From NCBI GenBank assembly GCA_947628595.1, contig CANRAN010000011.1, forward strand, positions 1 to 17,102: 17,102 nt of DNA, read 5' to 3'. The notes under the pieces were generated by a model. The model was not told the origin of the DNA. It was given only the letters and a program-made list of their open reading frames with translations, and made no database searches. Shown here piece after piece: positions 5,874 through 14,076 of the stretch. The DNA comes from an uncultured Clostridia bacterium. GTDB lineage: Bacteria > Bacillota > Clostridia > Oscillospirales > Acutalibacteraceae. Numbering within the stretch: the stretch's first letter is position 1; every line of letters starts with the position of its first letter. The translations under genes and the position numbers were made by a program.

Positions 5874-6942
5874 TTTTTCCCGTCCTCTCAAAAGCAAGCT
5901 CGATCAGCCTTTCTATAAGACTGCTGCCATCTGTTCCGGATGCTTCCATGAGCTTCGGATACATACTGATTGAGGTAAAGCCGGGGAGTGTGTTTATCTC
6001 ATTCAAAAGCACTCTTCCGTCATCCGTTACAAAGAAATCAACTCTTGAAAGACCTGTGCAGCCAAGTGTGCGGTATGCTTTTATTGCCGTCTTTTTGACT
6101 TTTTCCATTAGTTCCTCGCTTATCTGTGCCGGGATGAAGAGCTTTGAGTCCGGATTATTGTATTTTGCATCATAATCATAAAATTCAGCGGCAGGTGCAA
6201 TCTGTCCGGGAACGGATGCAAACGGTTCGTCATTTCCCAGAACAGCACATTCTACTTCCTTACCGATTATGTTTTCCTCGATAAGTATTCTTCCGTCCTC
6301 TTTCGCAGCCTTTATTACAGCGGCTTTTAACTCTTCTCTGCTTGCAGCCTTGCTTACACCGACAGAGGATCCCGCATTAGCCGGCTTTACAAAAACAGGA
6401 TATTCAAGATTTTTTTCTACTTCGGAAATATATTTATCGGGATTTTTAAAATAATCAGAAGAATAGAACCATGTAAATCCAGCCTGCTCTATACCTGCGT
6501 AGTCGAATATGATATTCGTTACTATCTTATCCATACAATCAGCTGAGGCAAGAACCCCACAGCCTACATACGGTATCTCCGCAAGCTCAAATAGTCCCTG
6601 AATTGTTCCGTCTTCCCCGTTTTTTCCATGTAGAACAGGAAATGCACAATCAAGCTTTATGATTTCACAGCCATTATCGGTTATAATCGTAATTCCGCCG
6701 ATTGACGGGTCGGGTGAAATGAATGCTGTTTTATTTTGGAGGTTATTTTCCCACGAACCGTCCGCAATATCTTTGATATCGCCGTTATACATGAGCCATT
6801 TTCCGTCTTTTGTTATACCTATCATTATAATGTCATATTTATCCTCGGGTATTTTGCTTATTACATAGGATGCCGATACACTCGAAACCTCGTGCTCGGA
6901 GGATTTTCCCCCGAAAATTACGGCTATACGTTTCTTCTGCAC
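5866..6942 (-). CDS. ddl: D-alanine--D-alanine ligase
   Basis: ATP-grasp enzyme that joins two D-alanines for the end of the peptidoglycan stem peptide. The 358-residue protein has the N-terminal VIFGGKSSEHEVS signature, HGKNGEDGTIQG in the N-terminal domain, and the ATP-grasp loop NAGSSVGVSKA. The C-terminal metal-binding end is GLSRVDFFVTDDGRVLLNEINTLPG-like, with DYDAKY in the substrate loop as in D-Ala-D-Ala rather than VanA-type D-Ala-D-lactate ligases. The long open frame extends to 7110, but family alignment starts at QKKRIAVIFGG. I therefore place the start at a GTG (6942-6940) with AGGAGA nine bases upstream; the extra 56 codons cross the promoter. It is the first gene of the leftward operon. 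Confidence 0.95.
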   Translation of the reverse strand: MQKKRIAVIFGGKSSEHEVSSVSASYVISKIPEDKYDIIMIGITKDGKWLMYNGDIKDIADGSWENNLQNKTAFISPDPSIGGITIITDNGCEIIKLDCAFPVLHGKNGEDGTIQGLFELAEIPYVGCGVLASADCMDKIVTNIIFDYAGIEQAGFTWFYSSDYFKNPDKYISEVEKNLEYPVFVKPANAGSSVGVSKAASREELKAAVIKAAKEDGRILIEENIIGKEVECAVLGNDEPFASVPGQIAPAAEFYDYDAKYNNPDSKLFIPAQISEELMEKVKKTAIKAYRTLGCTGLSRVDFFVTDDGRVLLNEINTLPGFTSISMYPKLMEASGTDGSSLIERLIELAFERTGKNV

Positions 6943-7012
6943 ATTTACCACTCTCCTAAAAGATTTGGGGTCCTTTCCCGTTACCACTGCAAATATACTT
7001 CTACAATCTATT

Positions 7013-7041
7013 ATATTAACATATATTACGTTTTCGTGCAA
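7013..7041 (-). promoter_or_regulatory. Promoter of the ddl-murI-argS operon
   Basis: On the minus strand TTGCAC (7041-7036) and TAATAT (7018-7013) are 17 bases apart, and TGT directly precedes the -10, giving an extended -10 element. Transcription would start near 7006 and leave a leader of about 65 bases before the GTG of ddl. It is divergent from the hydrolase promoter, with about 115 bases between the two -35 boxes. Confidence 0.6.
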
Positions 7042-7154
7042 TTCCAAATTTAAATAAAAATATAATTCTGAGTTAGAACTTGGGATATCTTTTTCTAAGC
7101 TTTTGTGCAAAATGCTAAATATTGCTGTTGTTATTTGATAAATTGGAAAAAGGC

Positions 7155-7183
7155 TTGATTTTTCTAAAAGAAAATGTTATTAT
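7155..7183 (+). promoter_or_regulatory. Promoter of the NlpC/P60 hydrolase gene
   Basis: TTGATT (7155-7160) and TATTAT (7178-7183) are separated by 17 bases, with TGT before the -10 as an extended element. Transcription would start near 7190, giving a leader of about 105 bases. The leader carries an AAAGGAG ribosome site shortly before the ATG at 7295. I see no ydaO-type riboswitch in it; it is too short for one. Confidence 0.55.
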
Positions 7184-7294
7184 CTAATATAGATTTGTTA
7201 CAAGTTTGAAATAATTTATTGTGATAAATCAGTTCAAGGGTTAAAATAATGTAATCTTATAGATTCGATTTTTCTGAAAGGAGCCTATTTTGAA

Positions 7295-9352
7295 ATGGCG
7301 AAAGTAATTAAAAAGGTTATTGCCGGCGCATTGACTGTCAGTATGGCAGCTGCAATGATGGTATCCGGTGCTTTGACCGCTTCTGCTGAATCGAGTACCG
7401 GTGTCGGACTTTCCGCTCATGCTCTCACAGCATACAGGGAGGGTTGGAGTTATGTATGGGGAGGAACCTCGTATGGTGCGGTAGACTGCTCCGGTCTTAT
7501 ATGGACATACAACGGAGTCGGCGGAATAAGGACGGATATGCTTGCAGCATCATCCTCGTGGGGATATGTAAGCAGCGGTATTCCTAACATTCACGGTCTC
7601 GGACTTCATATGCCGGGTCATGTCGGAGTGTATATCGGTTCGGGAATGGCTGTTGATGCGAGAAATGAATATTCCGGTGTTGTATATCATAATGTATATA
7701 ATAATCATTGGGTAGAGTGGTTCAAGGTTGCGGGAGTGTCATATCCCGAAAATGGTTGGGTTCTTCTTGACGGTGATTCATTCTATTATGAAAACGGAGA
7801 GTACATAACAAATACATCAAGAACGCTTGACGGAGTTACATATAGCTTTGACGGAGCCGGTGTGTCAAATATTGCACCGCCGTCAGAAGCATATCAGGCA
7901 ACAGATTATTCATATGCTTCAGCCGAGCCTGCTCCAGAGCCCGAGCCGGAGCCTTCGTATGAACCTGAGCCTTCCTATGAGCCTGAGCCGGAGCCTGCTC
8001 CAGAACCCGAGCCTGAGCCGGAGCCGGAACCTGAGCCCGAGCCGGAGCCTTCGTATGAACCTGAGCCTTCCTATGAGCCTGAGCCGGAACCCGAGCCGGA
8101 GCCTGAACCGAGTGTTGAGTCTGAGAAACCGGAGGAATCCGAGCCTGAAAAAGAGGAAGTAAAGATAATAGCTTCATACGGCGATGAGGATGATGAAAAG
8201 AGTAAGGACATATATAACATACAGACAAGGCTTTATGAGCTTGGATATTTGAGTGAAAAGGCATCGGGATATTACGGAAGTAATACAGTTGATGCGGTTA
8301 TGCTTTTCCAGAATTATAATGATCTTGAGGTAACGGGTATAGTTGATGAAAAAACCTATGCAAAGCTTAAGGACAAAAAAGTAAAGACAAACTTTACCAC
8401 ACTTGAGCCTGATACATATGACGATGGGGAAAATATGGCTGTAACTTCGCTTCAGACAAGACTTACAGAACTTAAATATTATTTCGATGATATAACCGGT
8501 TTCTATGGCGATCTTACGAAAAATGCGGTTAAGCAGTTCCAGAATGATAACGGAATAAAGGCAACCGGCACAGCAGATGATAAAACGCTTGCAAAACTTT
8601 ACAGCGGGGATGCAAAGGTTAATCCCAATGCCGATAACCTTATTCTCGGACAAAGCGGGGCTTTGGTTGTAAAAATGCAGAAAAGACTTTCCGAACTCAG
8701 ATACCTACCGGGTGTAGTAAGCGAGGAATTTTCGGATGATGTGCTTACGGCTGTAAACCTTTTCCAGAGAACAGCGGGCTTTGAGGAATCGGAAATTGTA
8801 ACAGCCGAGCAGCTTGATGTACTCTATGCTGAGGATGCTCCGAAGTCACCGGATTATGATGTTCTTCAATATGGATTCAGCGGTGACGATGTAGCTCAGC
8901 TTCAGTCACACCTTGCTATACTCAAGTATTATGACGGAAAGGTATCGGGAACCTACTCAAAGGATGTTGAGGATGCGGTTAAGCAGTTCCAGACCTCCTA
9001 TAAGCTTGAAGTTACCGGTATTGCAGATCTTAAGACTCAAGAGCTGATCAAAACGGAGTCTCAGCGAGAAAGCTCAAAGGTTGGAGACAGTCTTATACTT
9101 AAAACGGCAACCGTGTCAGATAATGCACTTGCAAACCTTGCAGAGACTAAGATGCAGGTTCGGACACCCGGAGATGTGGTTATTACAGCTTCAGACAACG
9201 GGGAACTCGCCAGAACACTTGTTATCCTCGGTGCTGTTGTGATGTTTACAGTGTTCCTTTCCGTGTTGTTCATCGTTGAACTTAAGAGAAGAAAAAAGGA
9301 TTCTGTATCGGAAATTGATCCTGATGGGTATTACATTAGCAGAAAATTATAA
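7295..9352 (+). CDS. Secreted, membrane-anchored NlpC/P60 peptidoglycan hydrolase
   Basis: A 685-residue cell-wall enzyme, probably a gamma-D-glutamyl-diamino acid endopeptidase. Residues 1-31 are a signal peptide (basic start, Ala/Val core, ASA cleavage site). The NlpC/P60 domain covers about 40-150, with catalytic Cys65 in VDCSGL and His109 in PGHVGVYIG. Residues about 151-193 (NGWVLLDGDSFYYENG, then LDGVTYSFDGAG) resemble degenerate cell-wall-binding repeats. A Glu-Pro spacer with SYEPEPSYEPEP blocks spans about 211-285. Four PG_binding_1 repeats follow (about 303-360, 380-436, 455-520, 531-590), each with a VxxLQxRL-type start and a VKxFQ core. A single helix at about 640-662 and a KRRKK stop-transfer sequence anchor the C-terminus, leaving a tail of about 20 residues in the cytoplasm. 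Catalytic domain first and membrane anchor last is an unusual order. It is likely a single-gene transcript with its own promoter and terminator. Confidence 0.93.
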   Translation: MAKVIKKVIAGALTVSMAAAMMVSGALTASAESSTGVGLSAHALTAYREGWSYVWGGTSYGAVDCSGLIWTYNGVGGIRTDMLAASSSWGYVSSGIPNIHGLGLHMPGHVGVYIGSGMAVDARNEYSGVVYHNVYNNHWVEWFKVAGVSYPENGWVLLDGDSFYYENGEYITNTSRTLDGVTYSFDGAGVSNIAPPSEAYQATDYSYASAEPAPEPEPEPSYEPEPSYEPEPEPAPEPEPEPEPEPEPEPEPSYEPEPSYEPEPEPEPEPEPSVESEKPEESEPEKEEVKIIASYGDEDDEKSKDIYNIQTRLYELGYLSEKASGYYGSNTVDAVMLFQNYNDLEVTGIVDEKTYAKLKDKKVKTNFTTLEPDTYDDGENMAVTSLQTRLTELKYYFDDITGFYGDLTKNAVKQFQNDNGIKATGTADDKTLAKLYSGDAKVNPNADNLILGQSGALVVKMQKRLSELRYLPGVVSEEFSDDVLTAVNLFQRTAGFEESEIVTAEQLDVLYAEDAPKSPDYDVLQYGFSGDDVAQLQSHLAILKYYDGKVSGTYSKDVEDAVKQFQTSYKLEVTGIADLKTQELIKTESQRESSKVGDSLILKTATVSDNALANLAETKMQVRTPGDVVITASDNGELARTLVILGAVVMFTVFLSVLFIVELKRRKKDSVSEIDPDGYYISRKL
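7937..8088 (+). repeat. 96-bp direct duplication inside the Glu-Pro spacer
   Basis: Bases 7937-7992 recur exactly at 8033-8088, 56 identical bases offset by 96, or 32 codons. The whole block 7927-8110 is made of GAGCC-type Glu-Pro codons with two SYEPEPSYEPEP units. The repeat is coding and in frame, so it probably expands and contracts to change spacer length. Confidence 0.9.
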
Positions 9353-9363
9353 TACAAATTTAT

Positions 9364-9401
9364 TTACGGAGAAGCTTTGAAGGTTTCTCCGTAATTTTTT
9401 T
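9364..9401 (+). terminator. Intrinsic terminator after the NlpC/P60 gene
   Basis: TTACGGAGAA (9364-9373) pairs with TTCTCCGTAA (9385-9394) around an 11-base loop, followed by seven T. It lies 12 bases after the hydrolase stop and separates it from the glycogen operon. Confidence 0.9.
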
Positions 9402-9559
9402 AATGGCTAATTGGCATTATATGTATTTTTTATGAGCGAATATTGGTTTTTATTCGACATGAAAATTATGATAAAATAGATTCCCTGAGATTAAATAATG
9501 TTTCTGTAATTTTTAATATCAGCTTTTAACATTTTTTATAAAAAAACGCTTAAAAGCAC
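9402..9559. other. AT-rich spacer before the glycogen promoter
   Basis: About 160 bases between the hydrolase terminator and the glgB promoter. It holds only A/T-rich sequence and a weak extended -10 (TGA before TAAAAT, 9469-9477) without a matching -35. No gene or strong hairpin is seen. Confidence 0.5.
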
Positions 9560-9588
9560 TTGAAATTTGGATAAAATTAAGCTATTAT
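9560..9588 (+). promoter_or_regulatory. Promoter of the glgBCDA operon
   Basis: TTGAAA (9560-9565) and TATTAT (9583-9588) are 17 bases apart. The start would be near 9595, about 35 bases before the glgB ATG. No other promoter of this quality was noticed in the short gaps downstream, so all four genes probably depend on it. Confidence 0.65.
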
Positions 9589-9630
9589 ATAAATGGTAAA
9601 CAGTATTTGGTAAAAAGGAGTTGTTATATT

Positions 9631-11667
9631 ATGCGGCTTGTAAATGGCGCAAGCAATGAACGCTCGGAGCTTGATTTGTTTCATAGCGGCGAGAATTATC
9701 ACGCTTACAATTATCTGGGGGCACATAAGGCGACTGTCGACGGTAGGAAAGGCGTTATATTCCGCACGTGGGCGCCTAATGCCAAGACCGTGTCGGTTGT
9801 CGGTTCCTTTAATGGTTGGGATCGTAATCAGCATAGAATGAACAGGATATCGGATGGCGGTGTGTGGGAATGCTTTATTCCCGAAATCGTTGAGTCCTAT
9901 GCTATATACAAATACAGCATAGAAACATTTGATGATGTTTGTATGATGAAATCTGACCCATATGCTCATCATTATGAAACACGTCCGAATAATGCATCGG
10001 TATTTTTCGACATTGACGGGTTTGAATGGCACGATGGGGATTGGGAAAAAATCAAGCATGAGCATGAATCATACAGCAGTCCGATGAATATATATGAGGT
10101 TCATGCAGGATCATGGAGAAAATATAAGGATGGTAATTATTTTTCTTATAGTAAGCTTGCAGACGAGCTTATTCCGTATGTAAAAGAGATGGGTTATACT
10201 CATATAGAACTTATGCCCCTTACGGAATATCCGTTTGATGCGTCATGGGGATATCAGGTCACAGGATATTTTGCTGTTACCTCAAGATACGGCGGACCCT
10301 TTGACTTTATGGAATTTGTTGACAAGTGTCATGCAGCCGGTATATATGTAATTATGGACTGGGTTCCGGCGCATTTTCCGAGGGATGCATTCGGACTTGC
10401 ACGCTTTGACGGTACTCCATGCTATGAATATGCAGATCCGAGAAAGGGTGAGCATAAGGACTGGGGTACGCTCGTCTTTGACTATGGCAGGAATGAGGTT
10501 GTCAGCTTCCTTGTTTCAAGTGCTATATTCTGGATGGACTATTATCACATAGACGGACTCCGTGTTGACGCTGTTGCTTCGATGCTTTACCTTGATTACA
10601 GCAGACGGGACGGAGAATGGGTCCCGAATAAATTCGGCGGTAAGGAAAACCTTGAGGCTGTTGCTTTCCTGCAAAAGCTGAATGAGGCCGCTTTCAAATA
10701 TTACCCCGAGGTGCTTATGATAGCTGAGGAATCTACATCATGGCCTATGGTTTCAAGACCTACATATTCGGGAGGACTTGGATTTAACTATAAATGGAAT
10801 ATGGGTTGGATGAATGATATGCTCCATTATATATCGCTTGACCCGCTATATCGTCCGTTTAATCATGATAATCTTACATTCTCGTTTTTCTATGCTTTCT
10901 CCGAAAACTTTATACTTCCTATTTCGCACGATGAGGTTGTTTACGGGAAGGCCTCACTTATAAATAAAATGCCCGGCTCATATGAACAGAAGTTCGCAGG
11001 TGACAGGACGTTTGTTGCATATATGATGGCTCATCCCGGCAAGAAGCTTACTTTCATGGGTACAGAATTTGGTCAGTTCAAGGAATGGGACTATGCGACA
11101 GAGCTTGATTGGCTGTTACTTGATTATCCGGCGCATAATGATCTTAAGAATTTCTTCAAGCAGGTAAATAAATTCTACCTTGAAAACTCACCGTTTTGGG
11201 AAATAGATTATTCATGGGATGGTTTTTCATGGATATCCAATGATGATTATACACAAAGTGTAATAAGCTTCAGAAGGATTAACAAAAAGGGTAATGAAAT
11301 TATTGTCGTTTGTAATTTCCAGCCTGTGCTCCGTGAAAATTATCGTATAGGTGTCCCGATTGACGGTACATATTCCGAGGTATTCAATACTGAGGCGAAG
11401 GAATTCGGCGGATGCGGTATTACCAACGGTTCGTCCATTGTTTCCGATGAAATAGGTATGCATGGTTTTGAGCAGTCAATATCACTGACGCTTCCGCCTA
11501 TGTCTGTGCTCTATCTGAAATGTGTACGTAAAAAACCGAAAAGAAAACCAAAGGTCGCTGCGGATGCCAATGAAAAGGAAACCAAAAAGGTTACCTCTAA
11601 GGCAAAATCGGAGAAAGCTGCGAAGCCTAAGACAAAAACTAAAAAAGCGACTAAAAAAGAGTCGTAA
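9631..11667 (+). CDS. glgB: 1,4-alpha-glucan branching enzyme with a lysine-rich tail
   Basis: GH13 enzyme that cuts alpha-1,4 glucan and transfers the piece to an alpha-1,6 branch point during glycogen synthesis. An N-terminal CBM48 module (about 20-125, with FRTWAPNAKTVSVVGSFNGW) precedes the catalytic barrel. Barrel landmarks are EVHAGSW, ELMPLTEYPFDASWGYQ, the nucleophile D313 in DGLRVDAVASM, the acid/base pair region AEEST (E366/E367), and SHDEVVYGK with H433 and D434. A beta-rich C-terminal domain ends near residue 630. The last 47 residues (632-678) are an added tail with 18 lysines and repeated Lys-Ala-Thr-Pro motifs, not usual for GlgB. The frame opens earlier, at a TTG at 9607, but AAGGAG at 9615-9620 points to the ATG at 9631. 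It is the first gene of the glycogen operon; glgC begins 42 bases later. Confidence 0.97.
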   Translation: MRLVNGASNERSELDLFHSGENYHAYNYLGAHKATVDGRKGVIFRTWAPNAKTVSVVGSFNGWDRNQHRMNRISDGGVWECFIPEIVESYAIYKYSIETFDDVCMMKSDPYAHHYETRPNNASVFFDIDGFEWHDGDWEKIKHEHESYSSPMNIYEVHAGSWRKYKDGNYFSYSKLADELIPYVKEMGYTHIELMPLTEYPFDASWGYQVTGYFAVTSRYGGPFDFMEFVDKCHAAGIYVIMDWVPAHFPRDAFGLARFDGTPCYEYADPRKGEHKDWGTLVFDYGRNEVVSFLVSSAIFWMDYYHIDGLRVDAVASMLYLDYSRRDGEWVPNKFGGKENLEAVAFLQKLNEAAFKYYPEVLMIAEESTSWPMVSRPTYSGGLGFNYKWNMGWMNDMLHYISLDPLYRPFNHDNLTFSFFYAFSENFILPISHDEVVYGKASLINKMPGSYEQKFAGDRTFVAYMMAHPGKKLTFMGTEFGQFKEWDYATELDWLLLDYPAHNDLKNFFKQVNKFYLENSPFWEIDYSWDGFSWISNDDYTQSVISFRRINKKGNEIIVVCNFQPVLRENYRIGVPIDGTYSEVFNTEAKEFGGCGITNGSSIVSDEIGMHGFEQSISLTLPPMSVLYLKCVRKKPKRKPKVAADANEKETKKVTSKAKSEKAAKPKTKTKKATKKES

Positions 11668-11709
11668 CAAATTAGGTTTATAAATTTAATAAATGGGGAG
11701 GAATACTAA

Positions 11710-12927
11710 ATGTATCCAAAACAGGAAGTTGTTGCCATGTTGCTTGCAGGCGGACAGGGCAGCCGACTTGGGGTGCTGACGCAAAAGCTTGCAAAGCCGG
11801 CAGTACCGTTCGGAGGAAAATATCGTATTATTGATTTTCCGCTCTCAAACTGTGTAAACTCAGGAATTGAGGCTGTCGGAGTTCTTACACAGTATCAGCC
11901 GCTCGTGCTTAATGAGTATATAGGAAACGGTCAGCCGTGGGATCTTGACAGTAATAACAGCGGTGTGAGTGTACTTTCACCGTATCAGCAGGTAAAGGGA
12001 GCTGATTGGTATTCGGGAACAGCTAATGCCATCTATCAGAATATCAATTACATAGACAGATATAACCCTGATTATGTTGTTATTCTTTCGGGTGACCATA
12101 TCTATAAAATGGACTATTCCAAGATGTTAGCGGCACATAAGCAGAATAATGCGGACTGTACTATTGCCGTTATAGATGTACCGCTTGCGGAGGCTTCACG
12201 CTTCGGTATTATGAATACCAATCCCGACGGCTCTATCTATGAATTTGAGGAAAAACCTGCTAAGCCGAAGAGTACAAATGCTTCAATGGGTATTTATGTG
12301 TTCAGCTATGATAAGCTCCGTAAGTATCTTATCGAAGATGAGGGAGACGAAAATTCGACTCATGATTTTGGTAAGGATGTTTTGCCAAAGATGCTTAATG
12401 ACGGTCTGAGAATGTTTGCTTATCAGTTCCAGGGCTATTGGAAAGACGTTGGAACGATAGACAGTCTTTGGGAGTCTAATATGGATCTCCTCGATCCGAA
12501 TGTGCCGCTTGATCTTACAGATGAATCGTGGAAGATCTATTCGAGAAATCCTGTTGTTCCGCCACAGTATATTGCGGAAAGTGCAACGGTACAGAATTCG
12601 CTTATTGCTGACGGCTGCTCAATCAGCGGTTCGGTTGACTTCTCCGTTCTCTTCTCAAATGTTGTTGTAAAGAAGGGTGCGGTTGTTCAGGATTCAATAA
12701 TAATGCCCGGCTCGGTTATTGAGGAGGGTGCTGTCGTTCAGTATGCTATTGTATCGGAAAATACCGTTATAGGCAAAAATGCGGTTATTGGTGCACGTCC
12801 TGAAACAATAGAGGATAAAGATCAGTGGGGTATTGCCGTTATAGGCGATAATCTTAAAATAGGCAATGGTGTAAAAATAGCACCTAAGACAATGGTTTCA
12901 CAAAATGTAGAGGGGGTTGAGGAATAA
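11710..12927 (+). CDS. glgC: Glucose-1-phosphate adenylyltransferase, catalytic subunit
   Basis: Makes ADP-glucose from ATP and glucose-1-phosphate, the committed step of bacterial glycogen synthesis. The 405-residue protein has the complete pyrophosphorylase loop LAGGQGSRLGVLTQKLAKPAVP near residues 12-32, then KYRIIDFPLSNCVNSG. It also has SGDHIYKMDY with the metal-binding Asp, FEEKPAKPKS with the sugar-phosphate Lys, and YWKDVGTIDSLW. The C-terminal third forms left-handed beta-helix turns (NSLIADGCSISGSV, then VVKKGAVVQDSIIMPGSVI). GGGGAGG lies 8 bases before the ATG. The stop overlaps the ATG of glgD by one base (TAATG), so the two subunits are probably made in a fixed ratio and assemble together. 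Confidence 0.97.
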   Translation: MYPKQEVVAMLLAGGQGSRLGVLTQKLAKPAVPFGGKYRIIDFPLSNCVNSGIEAVGVLTQYQPLVLNEYIGNGQPWDLDSNNSGVSVLSPYQQVKGADWYSGTANAIYQNINYIDRYNPDYVVILSGDHIYKMDYSKMLAAHKQNNADCTIAVIDVPLAEASRFGIMNTNPDGSIYEFEEKPAKPKSTNASMGIYVFSYDKLRKYLIEDEGDENSTHDFGKDVLPKMLNDGLRMFAYQFQGYWKDVGTIDSLWESNMDLLDPNVPLDLTDESWKIYSRNPVVPPQYIAESATVQNSLIADGCSISGSVDFSVLFSNVVVKKGAVVQDSIIMPGSVIEEGAVVQYAIVSENTVIGKNAVIGARPETIEDKDQWGIAVIGDNLKIGNGVKIAPKTMVSQNVEGVEE

Positions 12928-14039
12928 TGCGTGGAAACAATATCATGGGAATTATCTTCGCCAATCTGCATGAGGATCTTGTCAGTGCGCTCACGGATGT
13001 AAGAATTATGGGTGCTGTTCCTTTCGGCGGTAAATATCGTCTTATAGATTTCCCGCTTTCCAATATGGTTAATTCGGGTATTAACAAGGTAGGAGTTCTC
13101 ACAAAGAGTAACTATCAGTCCATTATGGATCATCTCGGAACCGGTAAGGCATGGGATCTTTCAAGAAAACAGGGAGGTCTGTTTATTCTCCCACCGTTTA
13201 CAAATGCAAATGACTATTCCAACCGTATAACTACCCTCAACAGTATTCTTCCGTTCCTTCAAAATTCTACACAGGAATATGTTGTGATATCTGACTGTGA
13301 TACGGTATGTAATATAGATTTCCAGGATGTATGCAGGAAGCACCTTGAAAATAATGCGGATATTACTCTTGTATATAAAAGGGATGTACTTCCCGAAAAA
13401 CTTCATGCTCCTGCTATCCTTTCGTTTGACAGAAACGGAAAGGTTATTGATGTTCTTATTACCGATAATGTTGAGGGTCCGTGCAGTTTCTACATGAATA
13501 TGCTGTTCATAAAAAGAGAACTTCTTATCGAACTTGTTAATAAATGCATCAGCAAGAATACACTTAATTTCAAGAGAGATATTCTTCAGGTTGAATATAA
13601 AAATCTGAGCGTTTACGGGTATGAATTCAAGGGATTCTCGAAGATAATCACATCTATGAACGACTATTTCAATGCAAATATGGCTCTTATGGAGCCTGAT
13701 GTAAGGGCCGATCTGTTTAACAGTGATAACCCGATTTATACAAAGGTAAGAGATGATATGCCGACAAAGTACGGTCTTGGCTCAAAGGTTAAAAATTCTC
13801 TCATTGCGAATGGCTGTACGATTGAGGGCGAAGTCGAAAACAGTGTACTGTTCAAAGGTGTGCATATCGGAAAGGGAACGAAGGTTTCCAACTGCGTGAT
13901 TATGCAGGATACAAAGGTCGGTGCAAACAGCAGTCTGAGTTATATTATAGTAGATAAGGACGTTACTATCGGAGATGAAAAGACTCTTATGGGTACTCTC
14001 TCATATCCTCCCTATTACAGCAAGGGAAGTGTTGTTTAA
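12927..14039 (+). CDS. glgD: GlgD, non-catalytic partner subunit of GlgC
   Basis: A 370-residue paralogue of GlgC. It keeps the fold landmarks VPFGGKYRLIDFPLSNMVNSGI and the beta-helix end (NSLIANGCTIEGEV, then NCVIMQDTKVGA). It lacks the GGxGxRL nucleotide loop at its start, where it reads MGIIFANLHEDLVSALTDVR, and has SDCDTVCNIDF in place of SGDHIYKMDY. In Firmicutes that have both, GlgD is known to form a heterotetramer with GlgC and raise its activity while having little activity itself; I infer the same here. The start at 12927 overlaps the glgC stop by one base. A second Met at codon 7 is a less likely start because its upstream sequence is a poorer ribosome site. Confidence 0.95.
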   Translation: MRGNNIMGIIFANLHEDLVSALTDVRIMGAVPFGGKYRLIDFPLSNMVNSGINKVGVLTKSNYQSIMDHLGTGKAWDLSRKQGGLFILPPFTNANDYSNRITTLNSILPFLQNSTQEYVVISDCDTVCNIDFQDVCRKHLENNADITLVYKRDVLPEKLHAPAILSFDRNGKVIDVLITDNVEGPCSFYMNMLFIKRELLIELVNKCISKNTLNFKRDILQVEYKNLSVYGYEFKGFSKIITSMNDYFNANMALMEPDVRADLFNSDNPIYTKVRDDMPTKYGLGSKVKNSLIANGCTIEGEVENSVLFKGVHIGKGTKVSNCVIMQDTKVGANSSLSYIIVDKDVTIGDEKTLMGTLSYPPYYSKGSVV

Positions 14040-14076
14040 GCTGATCTGATATATTAGTCGGAGGTGCGTTAGTAAG

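Noticed and set aside
6943..7110. N-terminal extension of Ddl to 7110
   Set aside because: It crosses the best promoter and has no family similarity; the GTG at 6942 with AGGAGA fits the family start.
7927..8110. Regular repeats considered as a CRISPR array
   Set aside because: The units are in-frame Glu-Pro codons without unique spacers.
7827..8162. Long plus-strand alternate frame rich in Leu, Ser and Arg across the Glu-Pro spacer
   Set aside because: It is a by-product of the GAGCC repeat in the true frame of the NlpC/P60 gene; there is no ribosome site.
9577..10065. Minus-strand 162-codon frame over the start of glgB
   Set aside because: It lies antisense to a certain gene, with no recognised sequence or ribosome site.
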